Assembly: GCA_022376925.1 (NCBI GenBank)
Contig: JAIOJX010000005.1
Location: forward strand, 94,771,001 to 94,835,000
DNA: 64,000 nt
Source: Tragulus kanchil
Lineage: Eukaryota > Chordata > Mammalia > Artiodactyla > Tragulidae
Reading direction: 5' to 3'
Part shown: piece by piece, positions 1-9,863 of the stretch
Layout: the number at the start of each line of letters is the position of its first letter
Numbering within the stretch: the stretch's first letter is position 1
Made by a program: the position numbers and the translations under genes
Notes under the pieces: generated by a model
Told to the model about the DNA's origin: nothing
Databases searched by the model: none
The model's input: the letters and a program-made list of their open reading frames with translations, nothing else

Positions 1-572
1 ACAAGAAACAGTTTGACTTGACTTTGGTTGGCCTTTTGGCCTGCAAAAATACTAAGGCAGCCTGACATTTCGGCTACAAATTCTGCAGATGTGTAATCAG
101 TGGTCTGGAAGACCTTACTATACTTGGTTTGGCTCTTGAATGCCTTTTGAGACCAAGACAATATAACTTATAATTAGCAAACTACCATAAGTCTCAAGAG
201 TATGACACATGAATAGAATTCTTCCTTTTTCTCTTTCCCTACACAGGGACATAAAAATAGAACAAGTAACTAGCATATTTGCACATCTACTCACACTAAC
301 TTTAAAAAAAATCTACCGAGAGATGGAACTTGGCAAGAGCAACGCCTACAATGAGATGAATCATTTTTGTTTTCTTCTAATATTGAGGTTTCTTCCTGGC
401 ATGAAAGAGTCAACCTAAACCTGTTAGAGAGGCATTGGTTCCAAACTTTTCTTTCCTTTTCCTTTCTAGTGTTACAAATCCAGCTCAGTATCTTATATTA
501 CTTTTCCTCAGCCACAAGATATCTTCTCTGAGTTACTCCCCTTACTCATTTCTGATTTAAATCAACTCACTC
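1..572. other. Non-coding sequence, nothing recognised
   Basis: I see no gene or repeat family here. A 69-codon open frame at 209-418 has no recognisable domain and no coding context, so I treat it as chance. Confidence 0.5.
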
Positions 573-574
573 TT

Positions 575-795
575 GTGCTGTCTTAAGTCACTTCAGTCGT
601 CTGATTCTTTGCAACCCTATGAACTATAGCCTGCCAGACTCCTCGGTCCAATGGATTCTCCAGGCAAGAATACTGGAGTGGGTTGCCATGCCCTTCTCCA
701 GGGAATCTTCCTGATCCAGGGACTGAACCTGCATCTCCTGCAGCTTCTCCACTGCAGGCAGATTCTTTGCTGCTGAGCCATCAGGGAACTCACTC
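575..795 (-). mobile_element. Bov-tA SINE
   Basis: On the minus strand this reads as a tRNA-derived ruminant SINE: a 'ccctgatggctcagcagcaa' head, then the diagnostic body with 'ccagtattcttgcctggaga', 'ccattggaccgaggagtctg' and a tail resembling 'gacgactgaagtgactt'. It is nearly full length but diverged from the family as I remember it. The two open frames across it (617-854, minus) are SINE read-through. Confidence 0.9.
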
Positions 796-916
796 TTGGA
801 TGCCAGATAAATGTTCTCAGACACATCCCTGGTCATGTCAGTTCCCATCTCCAAAATAATACATGACTTGCCAGCAAAGAGAAACTGGGAATGAGAAATA
901 AAGGTCCTTCAAAATC
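796..916. other. Non-coding spacer
   Basis: Short unrecognised interval between the Bov-tA SINE and the first 1.06-kb duplication. Confidence 0.4.
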
Positions 917-1748
917 TGACCCACACCTACCTTCTCCAGCCATTTTTTTTCTTTCCAACCTTCTATAATCTGAACTTTCCATAGTAGACATTTTTCACCC
1001 TTCCCTTATGTGCTTCAGGCTTTTCTGGCTCTATTTATTCTCCTGTTACTCCACCCAAGAAGACTGCACTGCAACTGCCTCTCAAGATTCTCTCTCCCTC
1101 AAGGTCCATCATAAAAATCTGTCTTAGAATCCCTGCTGACATGCCAGATGCAACCAGATGCAACCATCCCCTCCTCTGATCTTCCTTAGAAATTCTCCTT
1201 GATGCCTACTTATTTAAGTTTGTCTTACTCTTTCACTAAATATGTCTCATTTTCTGCTACTATGTAGGCAAAGAACAAAATGCTTAAATGTACCCCTTGT
1301 AAGTCTAGGTCATTTTTCAACAATAGACTTTCTGGGATCTGTATAGGAAGGCTCTATCTCTGAAGAGGGAACCAATTTCCTCTCCTCCCCGTCTGCAATT
1401 GGAGTCCATCTTCTGTTTTCCTATTAAAGGGGGAAAGGCCCTATCAGTTGCTAACACCATGCATTGTTATAAAGGATTTAATTCAGTACCATACGCTATT
1501 TAGTTTCTCATCTTCAGATGATTCCTTCTGTGAAATGTGTTATGTTAATTTCTACAAACAGACAATTCCTAATTCCTAAGACAGACAAACTCTGTCTCAG
1601 GAATCACTTCACTTGATTTTTGCAAGTCTGAGATAGGATGATGTGGCCATCTCATACTATTGAAGAAGATGATCAGATACATCTGCAAATTTATGCTGAG
1701 TATAAGACTGAGAAAACAGAGGGGAAAAAATGAAAAATATCTAAGATG

Positions 1749-1966
1749 TACTGAATGCTTCCTAAAGGGCAGGCACTGCATAAACACTTCGCATGTAACA
1801 ATCTAAGGAACTTTCCACGATAGTATTTATGGGGTACCTCTAACTATAGAGTACAAATGATAAAACAAGATCAGAAAATTAGCTTGCCCAAGGTGGACTG
1901 GAGATTTGAATCCAGATCACATTGCATTAAAACTCACATTTCTAATTGCTATGCCAATACTTTCCA
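1749..1966 (-). mobile_element. MIR SINE remnant
   Basis: This matches the reverse complement of MIR: 'tgaatgcttcctaaagggca' at the start, a thresholded middle, then 'agcttgcccaagg' and 'tttgaatccagatcac'. It is old and diverged. It falls inside copy 1 of duplication 1. Confidence 0.7.
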
Positions 1967-2807
1967 AATTTTAATTTGACCCACACCTACCTTCTCCAGC
2001 CATTTTTTTTCTTTCCAACCTTCTATAATCTGAACTTTCCATAGTAGACATTTTTCACCCTTCCCTTATGTGCTTCAGGCTTTTCTGGCTCTATTTATTC
2101 TCCTGTTACTCCACCCAAGAAGACTGCACTGCAACTGCCTCTCAAGATTCTCTCTCCCTCAAGGTCCATCATAAAAATCTGTCTTAGAATCCCTGCTGAC
2201 ATGCCAGATGCAACCAGATGCAACCATCCCCTCCTCTGATCTTCCTTAGAAATTCTCCTTGATGCCTACTTATTTAAGTTTGTCTTACTCTTTCACTAAA
2301 TATGTCTCATTTTCTGCTACTATGTAGGCAAAGAACAAAATGCTTAAATGTACCCCTTGTAAGTCTAGGTCATTTTTCAACAATAGACTTTCTGGGATCT
2401 GTATAGGAAGGCTCTATCTCTGAAGAGGGAACCAATTTCCTCTCCTCCCCGTCTGCAATTGGAGTCCATCTTCTGTTTTCCTATTAAAGGGGGAAAGGCC
2501 CTATCAGTTGCTAACACCATGCATTGTTATAAAGGATTTAATTCAGTACCATACGCTATTTAGTTTCTCATCTTCAGATGATTCCTTCTGTGAAATGTGT
2601 TATGTTAATTTCTACAAACAGACAATTCCTAATTCCTAAGACAGACAAACTCTGTCTCAGGAATCACTTCACTTGATTTTTGCAAGTCTGAGATAGGATG
2701 ATGTGGCCATCTCATACTATTGAAGAAGATGATCAGATACATCTGCAAATTTATGCTGAGTATAAGACTGAGAAAACAGAGGGAAATAATGAAAAATATC
2801 TAAGATG

Positions 2808-3025
2808 TACTGAATGCTTCCTAAAGGGCAGGCACTGCATAAACACTTCGCATGTAACAATCTAAGGAACTTTCCACGATAGTATTTATGGGGTACCTCT
2901 AACTATAGAGTACAAATGATAAAACAAGATCAGAAAATTAGCTTGCCCAAGGTGGACTGGAGATTTGAATCCAGATCACATTGCATTAAAACTCACATTT
3001 CTAATTGCTATGCCAATACTTTCCA
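2808..3025 (-). mobile_element. MIR SINE remnant, duplicate of 1749-1966
   Basis: Second copy of the same MIR remnant, present only because of duplication 1. It should not be counted as an independent insertion. Confidence 0.7.
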
Positions 3026-3029
3026 AATT

Positions 3030-3168
3030 TTAATTTGTGAATTACCTGCAGAATTTGTTAGCTGCTGATTCTGATTCAGTAGGGCTGACAGGGAGTCTGA
3101 GACCCTGCATTTGCAACAAGTTCTCAGCTGATGCTGATGGTCCATGGACCACAGTTTGAGTACCAATA
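3030..3168 (-). mobile_element. hAT-Charlie type DNA transposon fragment (MER5A/MER20 group)
   Basis: The plus strand shows 'ctgattctgattcagtaggg', 'cctgcatttgcaacaagttc', 'tgatgctgatggtccatgga' and 'ccacagtttgag'. These are the reverse complement of the non-autonomous MER5A/MER20 element family. I cannot separate the two names from memory. It has no coding capacity. Confidence 0.6.
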
Positions 3169-3612
3169 TCTTTATACTCCCCTCAGAAACTACTAGAGTT
3201 AGCAACTCACGTCTCTGATGTTCCACTTCTGGGGACAAGTTGAGGGGAGGGGAGAAGGATAGACAGAGGACCTTGACTCTAGCTTAGCCAGGCCTACTGT
3301 GGAAGCTTCTCTAAATGCCCATCACTGTTCCTTGTGCTACCTTCCTTGGCTTCCAGCTTTAACTCTTCCCTTTCTTGTTGTCACATAAGAATATTTTTAT
3401 GAAGCACATTATTTCAGATGATACTTAATGGTATCATTTTTATACCACAATCTTTTTCTAACTGTCTGGAATACAATCCTATCTATACTTACCTTACATG
3501 CATTTCATAATGCCCTGCCTTTATTCTTTGATTTGAAACACCAACTCTTACAAAAGTCCCTGATTATCTATATTTCCATCATTAAGCATAGTTGTGTATT
3601 ATATTTGTTTGT
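3169..3612. other. Non-coding sequence, nothing recognised
   Basis: A 75-codon plus-strand frame (3428-3655) runs into the following SINE and has no recognisable content. Confidence 0.4.
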
Positions 3613-3628
3613 AAAGAAACAACTAGAA
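3613..3628. repeat. Target-site duplication, left copy
   Basis: The 16-bp direct repeat aaagaaacaactagaa abuts the 5' end of the SINE and recurs at 3955-3970 after its A-rich tail. This is typical of L1-mediated retroposition. Confidence 0.9.
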
Positions 3629-3954
3629 GGCTTCCCCTGGTGGTCCAGTGGATAAGGACACTGCCTTGCAGTGCAAGGGGCACCGGTTCGATCCCTGGCC
3701 TGGGAAGATCCCACGTGCCACGGAGCAGCTGGACCGATGTGTCCAAATATCGAGCCGGAGCTCTGGCGCCTGTACGCCCAGAGCCGGTGCTCTGCAACAA
3801 CAGTGGCCATTGCATTGCGATGGGAGGCCCACAGGAGCCAAAGAACAAAGACGGATGAAAATGGAGAAATGAAAGACCAGTGGAAGTGGCCCGCCCATCC
3901 CCCTCCCTCCCACCCCACCCTCTAAAAAGATAAATAAATAAAAAATTAAAAAAA
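3629..3954 (+). mobile_element. CHR-2-like tRNA-derived SINE with perfect target-site duplication
   Basis: The head is tRNA-derived. It has a pol III A box (tggtccagtgg, fits TRGYNNANNGG) and a B box (gttcgatcc, fits GWTCRANNC). The body contains 'ggaccgatgtgtcca', 'gagccggagctct', 'cagagccggtgctctgcaac', 'gatgggaggcccac' and 'aaagaacaaagacggatgaa', and it ends in a C/T-rich patch and an A-rich tail with taaataaata. A perfect 16-bp TSD (aaagaaacaactagaa) flanks it at 3613-3628 and 3955-3970. The head resembles CHR-2, but I do not recognise this body from standard cattle repeats. Several overlapping open frames on both strands (3568-3964) are SINE read-through. Confidence 0.85.
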
Positions 3955-3970
3955 AAAGAAACAACTAGAA

Positions 3971-4812
3971 TAGAATGTGCTACCTATTTTTTTTAAGATG
4001 GAGATCTCCAATATAAGTCACACAAGTTGTAAATATGGCATTGATTCATCCATTTATTCCCCCATCACTTCCAGCAGCTATGGTAGGCATACCAGGCACT
4101 ATGCTAGGTTTCTCCTCATGATCCTTAGTTTCATTTGGAAGTCAAAAGTTAATGGATACATATTTTAATACATTATTTTTAAATTATGTGCACAATGCTA
4201 CAAAACAGTGTAATTTAATTAGATAAATTTAGCCTACTTATTTTTAACTGTTCTAGTGTACTTGTTCAGATACTCTGAAATAAGGGGGTAATTAATGTCA
4301 CTTCCCAATGTAAAATCTCATTACATTAACTGAGCCTCTGCAGATATTTGTTTTATAACATGCCTGTGCACACACACAAACTCCCCTCACCTTTAGTGAA
4401 GTGAAAATGAATCACTTTTTATTAAATTTATCAGCCTCAATGGAAAGGCTGGTTCTTGGCCACATCATCAGGTTTTAATTGACTTCCATTCTGTTACAAA
4501 TTAAAATCTTAAAAGCTTAGCCTTCGAATCCCAAGTCCCTTTCTCCCAATCTTCATTTAAAAATTTTCAGTCTCTAGTTGTCCAATGGAGCCATCCCTGA
4601 CCCTCACTCACACTTTTCTTTTTCCTTACCTTCTCCTACTGTAATGAATGATGAGACCCTGTATATCTTTTCTCACAGCAATCACCTGTGACAGGTCTAT
4701 TACCTACCTCATTTTATAGACGGAAATGAAGGTTTAGAGAGTGAAACAATAACCAACATTGAGTAGGCAAGAAATATATCCACTCTAAAAAACTGATAAT
4801 GTTCTCATTTAT
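3971..4812. other. Non-coding sequence, AT-rich
   Basis: Nothing convincing is seen. A short stretch near 4690-4770 (pattern 'cattttatagacggaaatgaaggtttagagag') looks like part of a reverse MIR but is too short to call. Confidence 0.4.
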
Positions 4813-4990
4813 TCCCTATCCTGCCTATGCATAGGGTCATCTTTAACCTCCATGTTGGAGAAGAACTACCCAGGTAGAAGGGCAAATGCCTTACCCAAGC
4901 TGACACAGCCAGCTGGTGATGGAGCCCAGGTTCTAGCATAAAAATTCAACCTGGAGCCTGGGCTCTTACCCAACATCAGCTAACCCGATG
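4813..4990 (-). mobile_element. Possible MIR remnant
   Basis: The reverse-MIR pattern is weak but ordered: 'ttacccaagctgacacagcc', 'agctggtgatggagcccagg', then 'cctggagcctgggctctta'. Highly diverged. Confidence 0.5.
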
Positions 4991-5714
4991 GGGGGTCCCA
5001 CAGCTGAAGGACAGTTTCAGAGCCAGGACACAAAGGTCTGTCTGAAAACAAAGCCCCTAAAGTTGGTCACTTTGCACATGACTTACTTTCTTTAGAGCCA
5101 TCCTCAGTCATAAAACACAGGCTTAAATCTATACCTTATCTGAACGCATAGGCACACAGGGAAAGTAATAATAATTGGAGAATTTCTTCCTTTTCTGTCA
5201 TCTGTCTATTCACTGGCATCTGTGCCCAAGAGCCTACCCAGGGGCAGCCTGGCCCACTGCTCTCACCTACTCAAGGTCTGTACTTCTGAAGTGTCCCTCT
5301 TACCCTTCTATGGTCAGTGCATCCTTCCTTCCTCAATTATTTCCAAAATTTTAGAAATGGGCTATAAAATCTCTCAGCTTGAGAAAGCCTTCACTTGGTC
5401 CTAGGTCCTTCCTTTTCTTTCTGCACCACAATCATTATCATGCAATGTTTCTGTTCCCTCTAAGGTCAAGCTTTCTACGAAGTTGTCTATAACAACTACC
5501 TCCACTTCCTCACTTGCAGTTCTGTTTTTAACCTCATTTTTAATCAGATTTACATTTCTCTGACTCCTAGTATTTCTATAATAAACATCGTGCTACTCAT
5601 TTTCAAAATACATTAAAATGTGTATATAGTATATTTTCATATATGGCACCACACACACACACACCCTTTAAACCAAAAAAATATTGTGAGTCTTTAAAAC
5701 TGTGTGTTTATTGA
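4991..5714. other. Non-coding sequence, nothing recognised
   Basis: Contains a short CA run near 5649-5664. A 60-codon frame at 5222-5404 has no support. Confidence 0.4.
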
Positions 5715-5906
5715 TGCTATGTATAAAATAGATAACTAATGAGAACCTACTATATAGCATAGAACTCTACTCAATGCTCTGTGGTGACATAAATAGGAAA
5801 GAAAATGAAAAAAGACATGTATATATACATATGGCTGATTCACTTTGCTGTACAGAAGAAACACAACACTGCAAAGCAACTGTACTCCAATAAAAATAAA
5901 ACTGTG
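5715..5906 (+). mobile_element. L1 3'-UTR fragment (artiodactyl type)
   Basis: Shows the typical end of artiodactyl L1: 'gagaacctactatatagcat', 'ctcaatgctctgtggtgaca', 'gctgattcactttgctgtac', 'agaagaaacacaacac', then 'gtactccaataaaaataaaa'. It is 5'-truncated and non-coding. Confidence 0.85.
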
Positions 5907-5924
5907 TATATGCCAATGCTATAG

Positions 5925-5928
<4 letters not shown>

Positions 5929-5971
<43 letters not shown>
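5929..5971. repeat. (TA)n microsatellite
   Basis: About 20 uninterrupted TA units just downstream of the L1 3' end. Confidence 0.95.
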
Positions 5972-5974
<3 letters not shown>

Positions 5975-6093
5975 ATAAGCTTATATATCAGAATTGTTCT
6001 TTCCTCACCGCTTGACACTGCAATCTTGCCCCAGAAGATTTTATATAAATTTATCACCAGGTCAGTATATGAGTGCTTCTCTTCTGCCAGCCA

Positions 6094-6142
6094 CCCCTGT
6101 TAGTGTCTCCACCACAGCTCATGGTGGAGGCACTAACAGGGG
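6094..6142. repeat. Near-perfect 21-bp inverted repeat (hairpin)
   Basis: Left arm 6094-6114 and right arm 6122-6142 are reverse complements at 20 of 21 positions (one T/C mismatch), around a 7-base loop, cagctca, at 6115-6121. I recognise no element here. It could be a template-switch product or a small foldback sequence. No transcript evidence is available. Confidence 0.85.
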
Positions 6143-6879
6143 CGTTCCCTGTTAATTAAGTAACTCTCTCATCTATTGTGAATAGTCTACCAATTAGCTT
6201 CCATTTCCCCCCTCACATCTTAATTTTAGCTTTACTCTGATACCACCAGGTTCCTTTTGCTTTCTCCTTTTCAAAATTCCGCCTTTTCTATTATCTCAGG
6301 TTTAAATGTTGGAGGAAAGAGGGCTCGCTCTACTCAGGGGCACATCTAGGTGTACAACTGGTGCATCCTACAGTTTATTGTCTTTTGCTGTCCACAACCT
6401 AGAGTTACACCATCTCTCAAAACCACTCCCACATAAAGACAAACAGTGCATCCTCTACCACAAAGAAGCTGGTAGTATACAGATACACACACAATGACTA
6501 GGTAGAATGAATGATCTCTAAAATCATGGCTCTCTGAAAGCACATGGAGAAAAAACTAACTCAGACTTGAGGGGAAGAGGGCAAGAAGAGATCTCCCCCG
6601 CATACTTTGAAGATCAGCAGAAATTATTATGGCTGAGTCATGATCCAGTAAAGGGAAGAGACACCAGTGAGCTTAGGAGAGGATAGGGCAGAGCACAGAC
6701 CTTTAGGACATATTTTTGTAAGGGTAGAAATCAGGGTGGAAGTCAGAAAATGATAAGAAATAAAGCTTGAAAATTACGCAAAAAAAAAAAAAAAAATCAC
6801 ATACTAAGAAAATGAGTCTTTTTTTTTTTTTTTGTTCTTTTTTAAGTCTATCAGGAGTCTGCTCACTTCAAACAATAAA
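6143..6879. other. Non-coding sequence, nothing recognised
   Basis: Holds a 17-base A run near 6780 and a T run near 6818. Open frames at 6306-6543 overlap on both strands and have no recognisable product. Confidence 0.4.
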
Positions 6880-7035
6880 ACAGTTAATATTTACTGTGGA
6901 CCAATGTGCCATTTATTATTTTCACAACACTCCTGTGAGGCAGGTGCTATCATTTTTTCTATTTTATAAATAAGAAAACTGAGAGACACAGAAGTTAAGT
7001 AATGCTGAAGGTCAGACAGCTAGGAAGCTGCTCAA
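6880..7035 (-). mobile_element. MIR SINE remnant
   Basis: Reverse-MIR order is clear: 'cacaacactcctgtgaggca', 'ggtgctatcat', 'ataaataagaaaactgagag', 'gaagttaagtaatgc', 'ggtcagacagctagg'. Confidence 0.75.
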
Positions 7036-7670
7036 TTTGAATTATAATGAGATTGTCATTTCAGAACAGAAGAGGGATGCATTTAGTGTCTGGGTTGCTC
7101 CTGTATAATACACTGAAGGCTTGGACAGAGATATGGAGAACAGGGGTGGGTCGAGAGGAGCAGAGCAGTTAGGTTCTGCCATTCCAGTCGGGGTTTAGGG
7201 CAGAAGCCCACATGCTAGAGTGGTCTGATCGGATGTACAGATGTGGACTAGGGAAAGATGTCTAGGTTGGAGGCAGAGATCTGCGCCATTGGGCTGAAGA
7301 CCATAAGCTTAAACCTGGAAGTTAAGTGAATTAGGAAGAAAAGAATTCTGAATAGAATTTTGTGGGGGACAGGGAAGCCGGTTTAAGCAATAGAAAGAAG
7401 GAAAAAACAGAAAGGAAAGAAAGAAGGGAGGGAGAAAGAGAGAAAGACAAGGAGGAGAAAAGGGCACCAAGAGATTTAACCAGACTGAAGTTCCAGGGAA
7501 GGCAAGGAAAGGGGAATTTCAGAAAGATCAGTGGTAGCAAAACTGGCAAAGAAGTCAAGAAATAAGGCTCAAAAATTCTTGGGGTTGATCAACCCAGAGG
7601 GTCTCTGCTAATTTTGGCAGCTGCAGTTCAGGTGCAGTGGTGGAATCAGAGGTCAAAGAGCAGCTCTTCA
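7036..7670. other. Non-coding sequence with purine tract
   Basis: No gene is recognised. A purine tract (GAAA/GGAGG-type, almost no pyrimidines) runs from about 7392 to 7464. The frames at 7331-7565 on both strands come from this low-complexity tract. The wider region resembles an old interspersed repeat, but I cannot name the family. Confidence 0.5.
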
Positions 7671-7984
7671 AGGAGGGCTGGATATGTGAGGAAATTGAAG
7701 GAATGTGGTCAAGGAAGGTGAGAGACAGAGGAGGAGGGAGACAAAGAAATCAAAGGAAAACCTAGGCAGGGGTGCTGCTTATTCTTTCTTTGAGACTTGA
7801 ACCCATTTTCCATTTACATATGAAGGACAAAGAACAAAAAAGCAGGAAGACTCAAGAGACAGCAAACACAAGACTGATGTAGGGAAGGAGTAAGATCCAG
7901 ACTTTACTGTCTTTTTAGAAAGATTTTTTGATGTGGGCCATTTTAAAAGTCTTTATTTGAATTTGTTACAACATTGTTTCCATT

Positions 7985-8098
7985 CTGTGTTTTGGTTTTT
8001 TGGCTAAGAGACAACTGGGATCTTAGCTCCCTGAACAGAACTTGAACCCACACGCCCTGCGTTGGAAGGTGAAGTCTTAACTGGCTGTCAGGGAAGTC
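7985..8098 (-). mobile_element. Old CHR-type tRNA SINE remnant
   Basis: The minus strand reads 'ggacttccctgacagccagt', 'taagacttcacct', 'ggcgtgtgggttcaagttct', 'agggagctaagatcccag'. This is the tRNA-like head of a CHRL/CHRS SINE. 5'-headed, truncated and diverged. Confidence 0.7.
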
Positions 8099-9109
8099 CT
8101 TCTGCTGTCTTTTTCCTTTTTTTGTTTCTAATCTCCTTTTTCCAGAAAATGCTATCAATGTATATTCCCCCTTTCAGTCTATTTCCACATTGTATGGCCC
8201 AGTTAATTTTCCTCATGTTATTCTCCTGCTCCTCCTCTTTCAGGGTATTCTGTTGTTCTCAAGATAAAATCCAAGCTCCTATAGAAATACAGTGCTTCTC
8301 TTTTTGGTCTTACCCACCTTGCCTCGTTTTTAGATACTGTGCCCCCATTCACACAAGCCAAATTCTGGGGCCACCCCTCACATTCTACCCTAGACCTTAA
8401 AGCTCTTGCAACGACTACAGTTTTTTTTTTCCTGCCCATACAGACCCTACCTATCTTCAAGCCTCACCATATGTCACCCCCTTCGTACAGAGAGGATTCT
8501 ATGCCCTTGAAGCCACATAACAATGGTACCTTTTCTTCTACCTTCACATGTCATCAGAATCAAGAATACCAACAGGCCACAGATACAGCCCATGACAACT
8601 ATGGAGTCATAGTCTATTTGGTATTTAAACTATTTGGTCATATTACTTAAATCTGGCCTTATATTTAATTCTTGCTAAAATACGTGTGCAGCTTGTCATT
8701 GAAACTGGACTGCAAGCTTGTCAGGAGAGAAGCTGTGTATTAAAGTATTAGTACAGGTGTTTTTTAGGAAAGAAAAGGGGGGAAAAAAAAATGCTAGGAG
8801 GGCTGGATATGTGAGGAAATTGAAGGAATGTGGTCAAGGAAGGTGAGAGACAGAGGAGGAGGGAGACAAAGAAATCAAAGGAAAACCTAGGCAGGGGTGC
8901 TGCTTATTCTTTCTTTGAGACTTGAACCCATTTTCCATTTACATATGAAGGACAAAGAACAAAAAAGCAGGAAGACTCAAGAGACAGCAAACACAAGACT
9001 GATGTAGGGAAGGAGTAAGATCCAGACTTTACTGTCTTTTTAGAAAGATTTTTTGATGTGGGCCATTTTAAAAGTCTTTATTTGAATTTGTTACAACATT
9101 GTTTCCATT

Positions 9110-9223
9110 CTGTGTTTTGGTTTTTTGGCTAAGAGACAACTGGGATCTTAGCTCCCTGAACAGAACTTGAACCCACACGCCCTGCGTTGGAAGGTGAAGT
9201 CTTAACTGGCTGTCAGGGAAGTC
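9110..9223 (-). mobile_element. Old CHR-type SINE remnant, duplicate of 7985-8098
   Basis: Second copy of the same remnant, created by duplication 2. Confidence 0.7.
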
Positions 9224-9863
9224 CTTCTGCTGTCTTTTTCCTTTTTTTGTTTCCACTCCCCTTTTTTCCAGAAAATGCTATCAATGTATATTCCCCCTTT
9301 CAGTCTATTTCCACATTGTATGGCCCAGTTAATTTTCCTCATGTTATTCTCCTGCTCCTCCTCTTTCAGGGTATTCTGTTGTTCTCAAGATAAAATCCAA
9401 GCTCCTATAGAAATACAGTGCTTCTCTTTTTGGTCTTACCCACCTTGCCTCGTTTTTAGATACTGTGCCCCCATTCACACAAGCCAAATTCTGGGGCCAC
9501 CCCTCACATTCTACCCTAGACCTTAAAGCTCTTGCAACGACTACAGTTTTTTTTTTCCTGCCCATACAGACCCTACCTATCTTCAAGCCTCACCATATGT
9601 CACCCCCTTCGTACAGAGAGGATTCTATGCCCTTGAAGCCACATAACAATGGTACCTTTTCTTCTACCTTCACATGTCATCAGAATCAAGAATACCAACA
9701 GGCCACAGATACAGCCCATGACAACTATGGAGTCATAGTCTATTTGGTATTTAAACTATTTGGTCATATTACTTAAATCTGGCCTTATATTTAATTCTTG
9801 CTAAAATACGTGTGCAGCTTGTCATTGAAACTGGACTGCAAGCTTGTCAGGAGAGAAGCTGTG

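Larger units (their letters stand above)
917..3037. repeat. Direct duplication 1 (copies 917-1978 and 1977-3037)
   Basis: Two side-by-side copies with period 1059-1060, sharing only 'tg' at the join. The only difference I saw is an A/G-run change (gggg-aaaaaa at 1721-1730 against gggaaataat at 2781-2790). Each copy holds unremarkable sequence plus an MIR remnant. Most likely an unmerged contig overlap and not a biological tandem repeat. Confidence 0.95.

Noticed and set aside
3629..3720. tRNA genes at the A/B boxes in SINE heads
   Set aside because: The boxes belong to tRNA-derived SINEs; no full cloverleaf with intact acceptor stem was seen.
3568..3964. Seven overlapping frames on both strands
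   Set aside because: SINE read-through at 3629-3954.
5929..5971. AT-rich replication origin or matrix attachment site
   Set aside because: Simple (TA)n microsatellite; nothing else supports a function.
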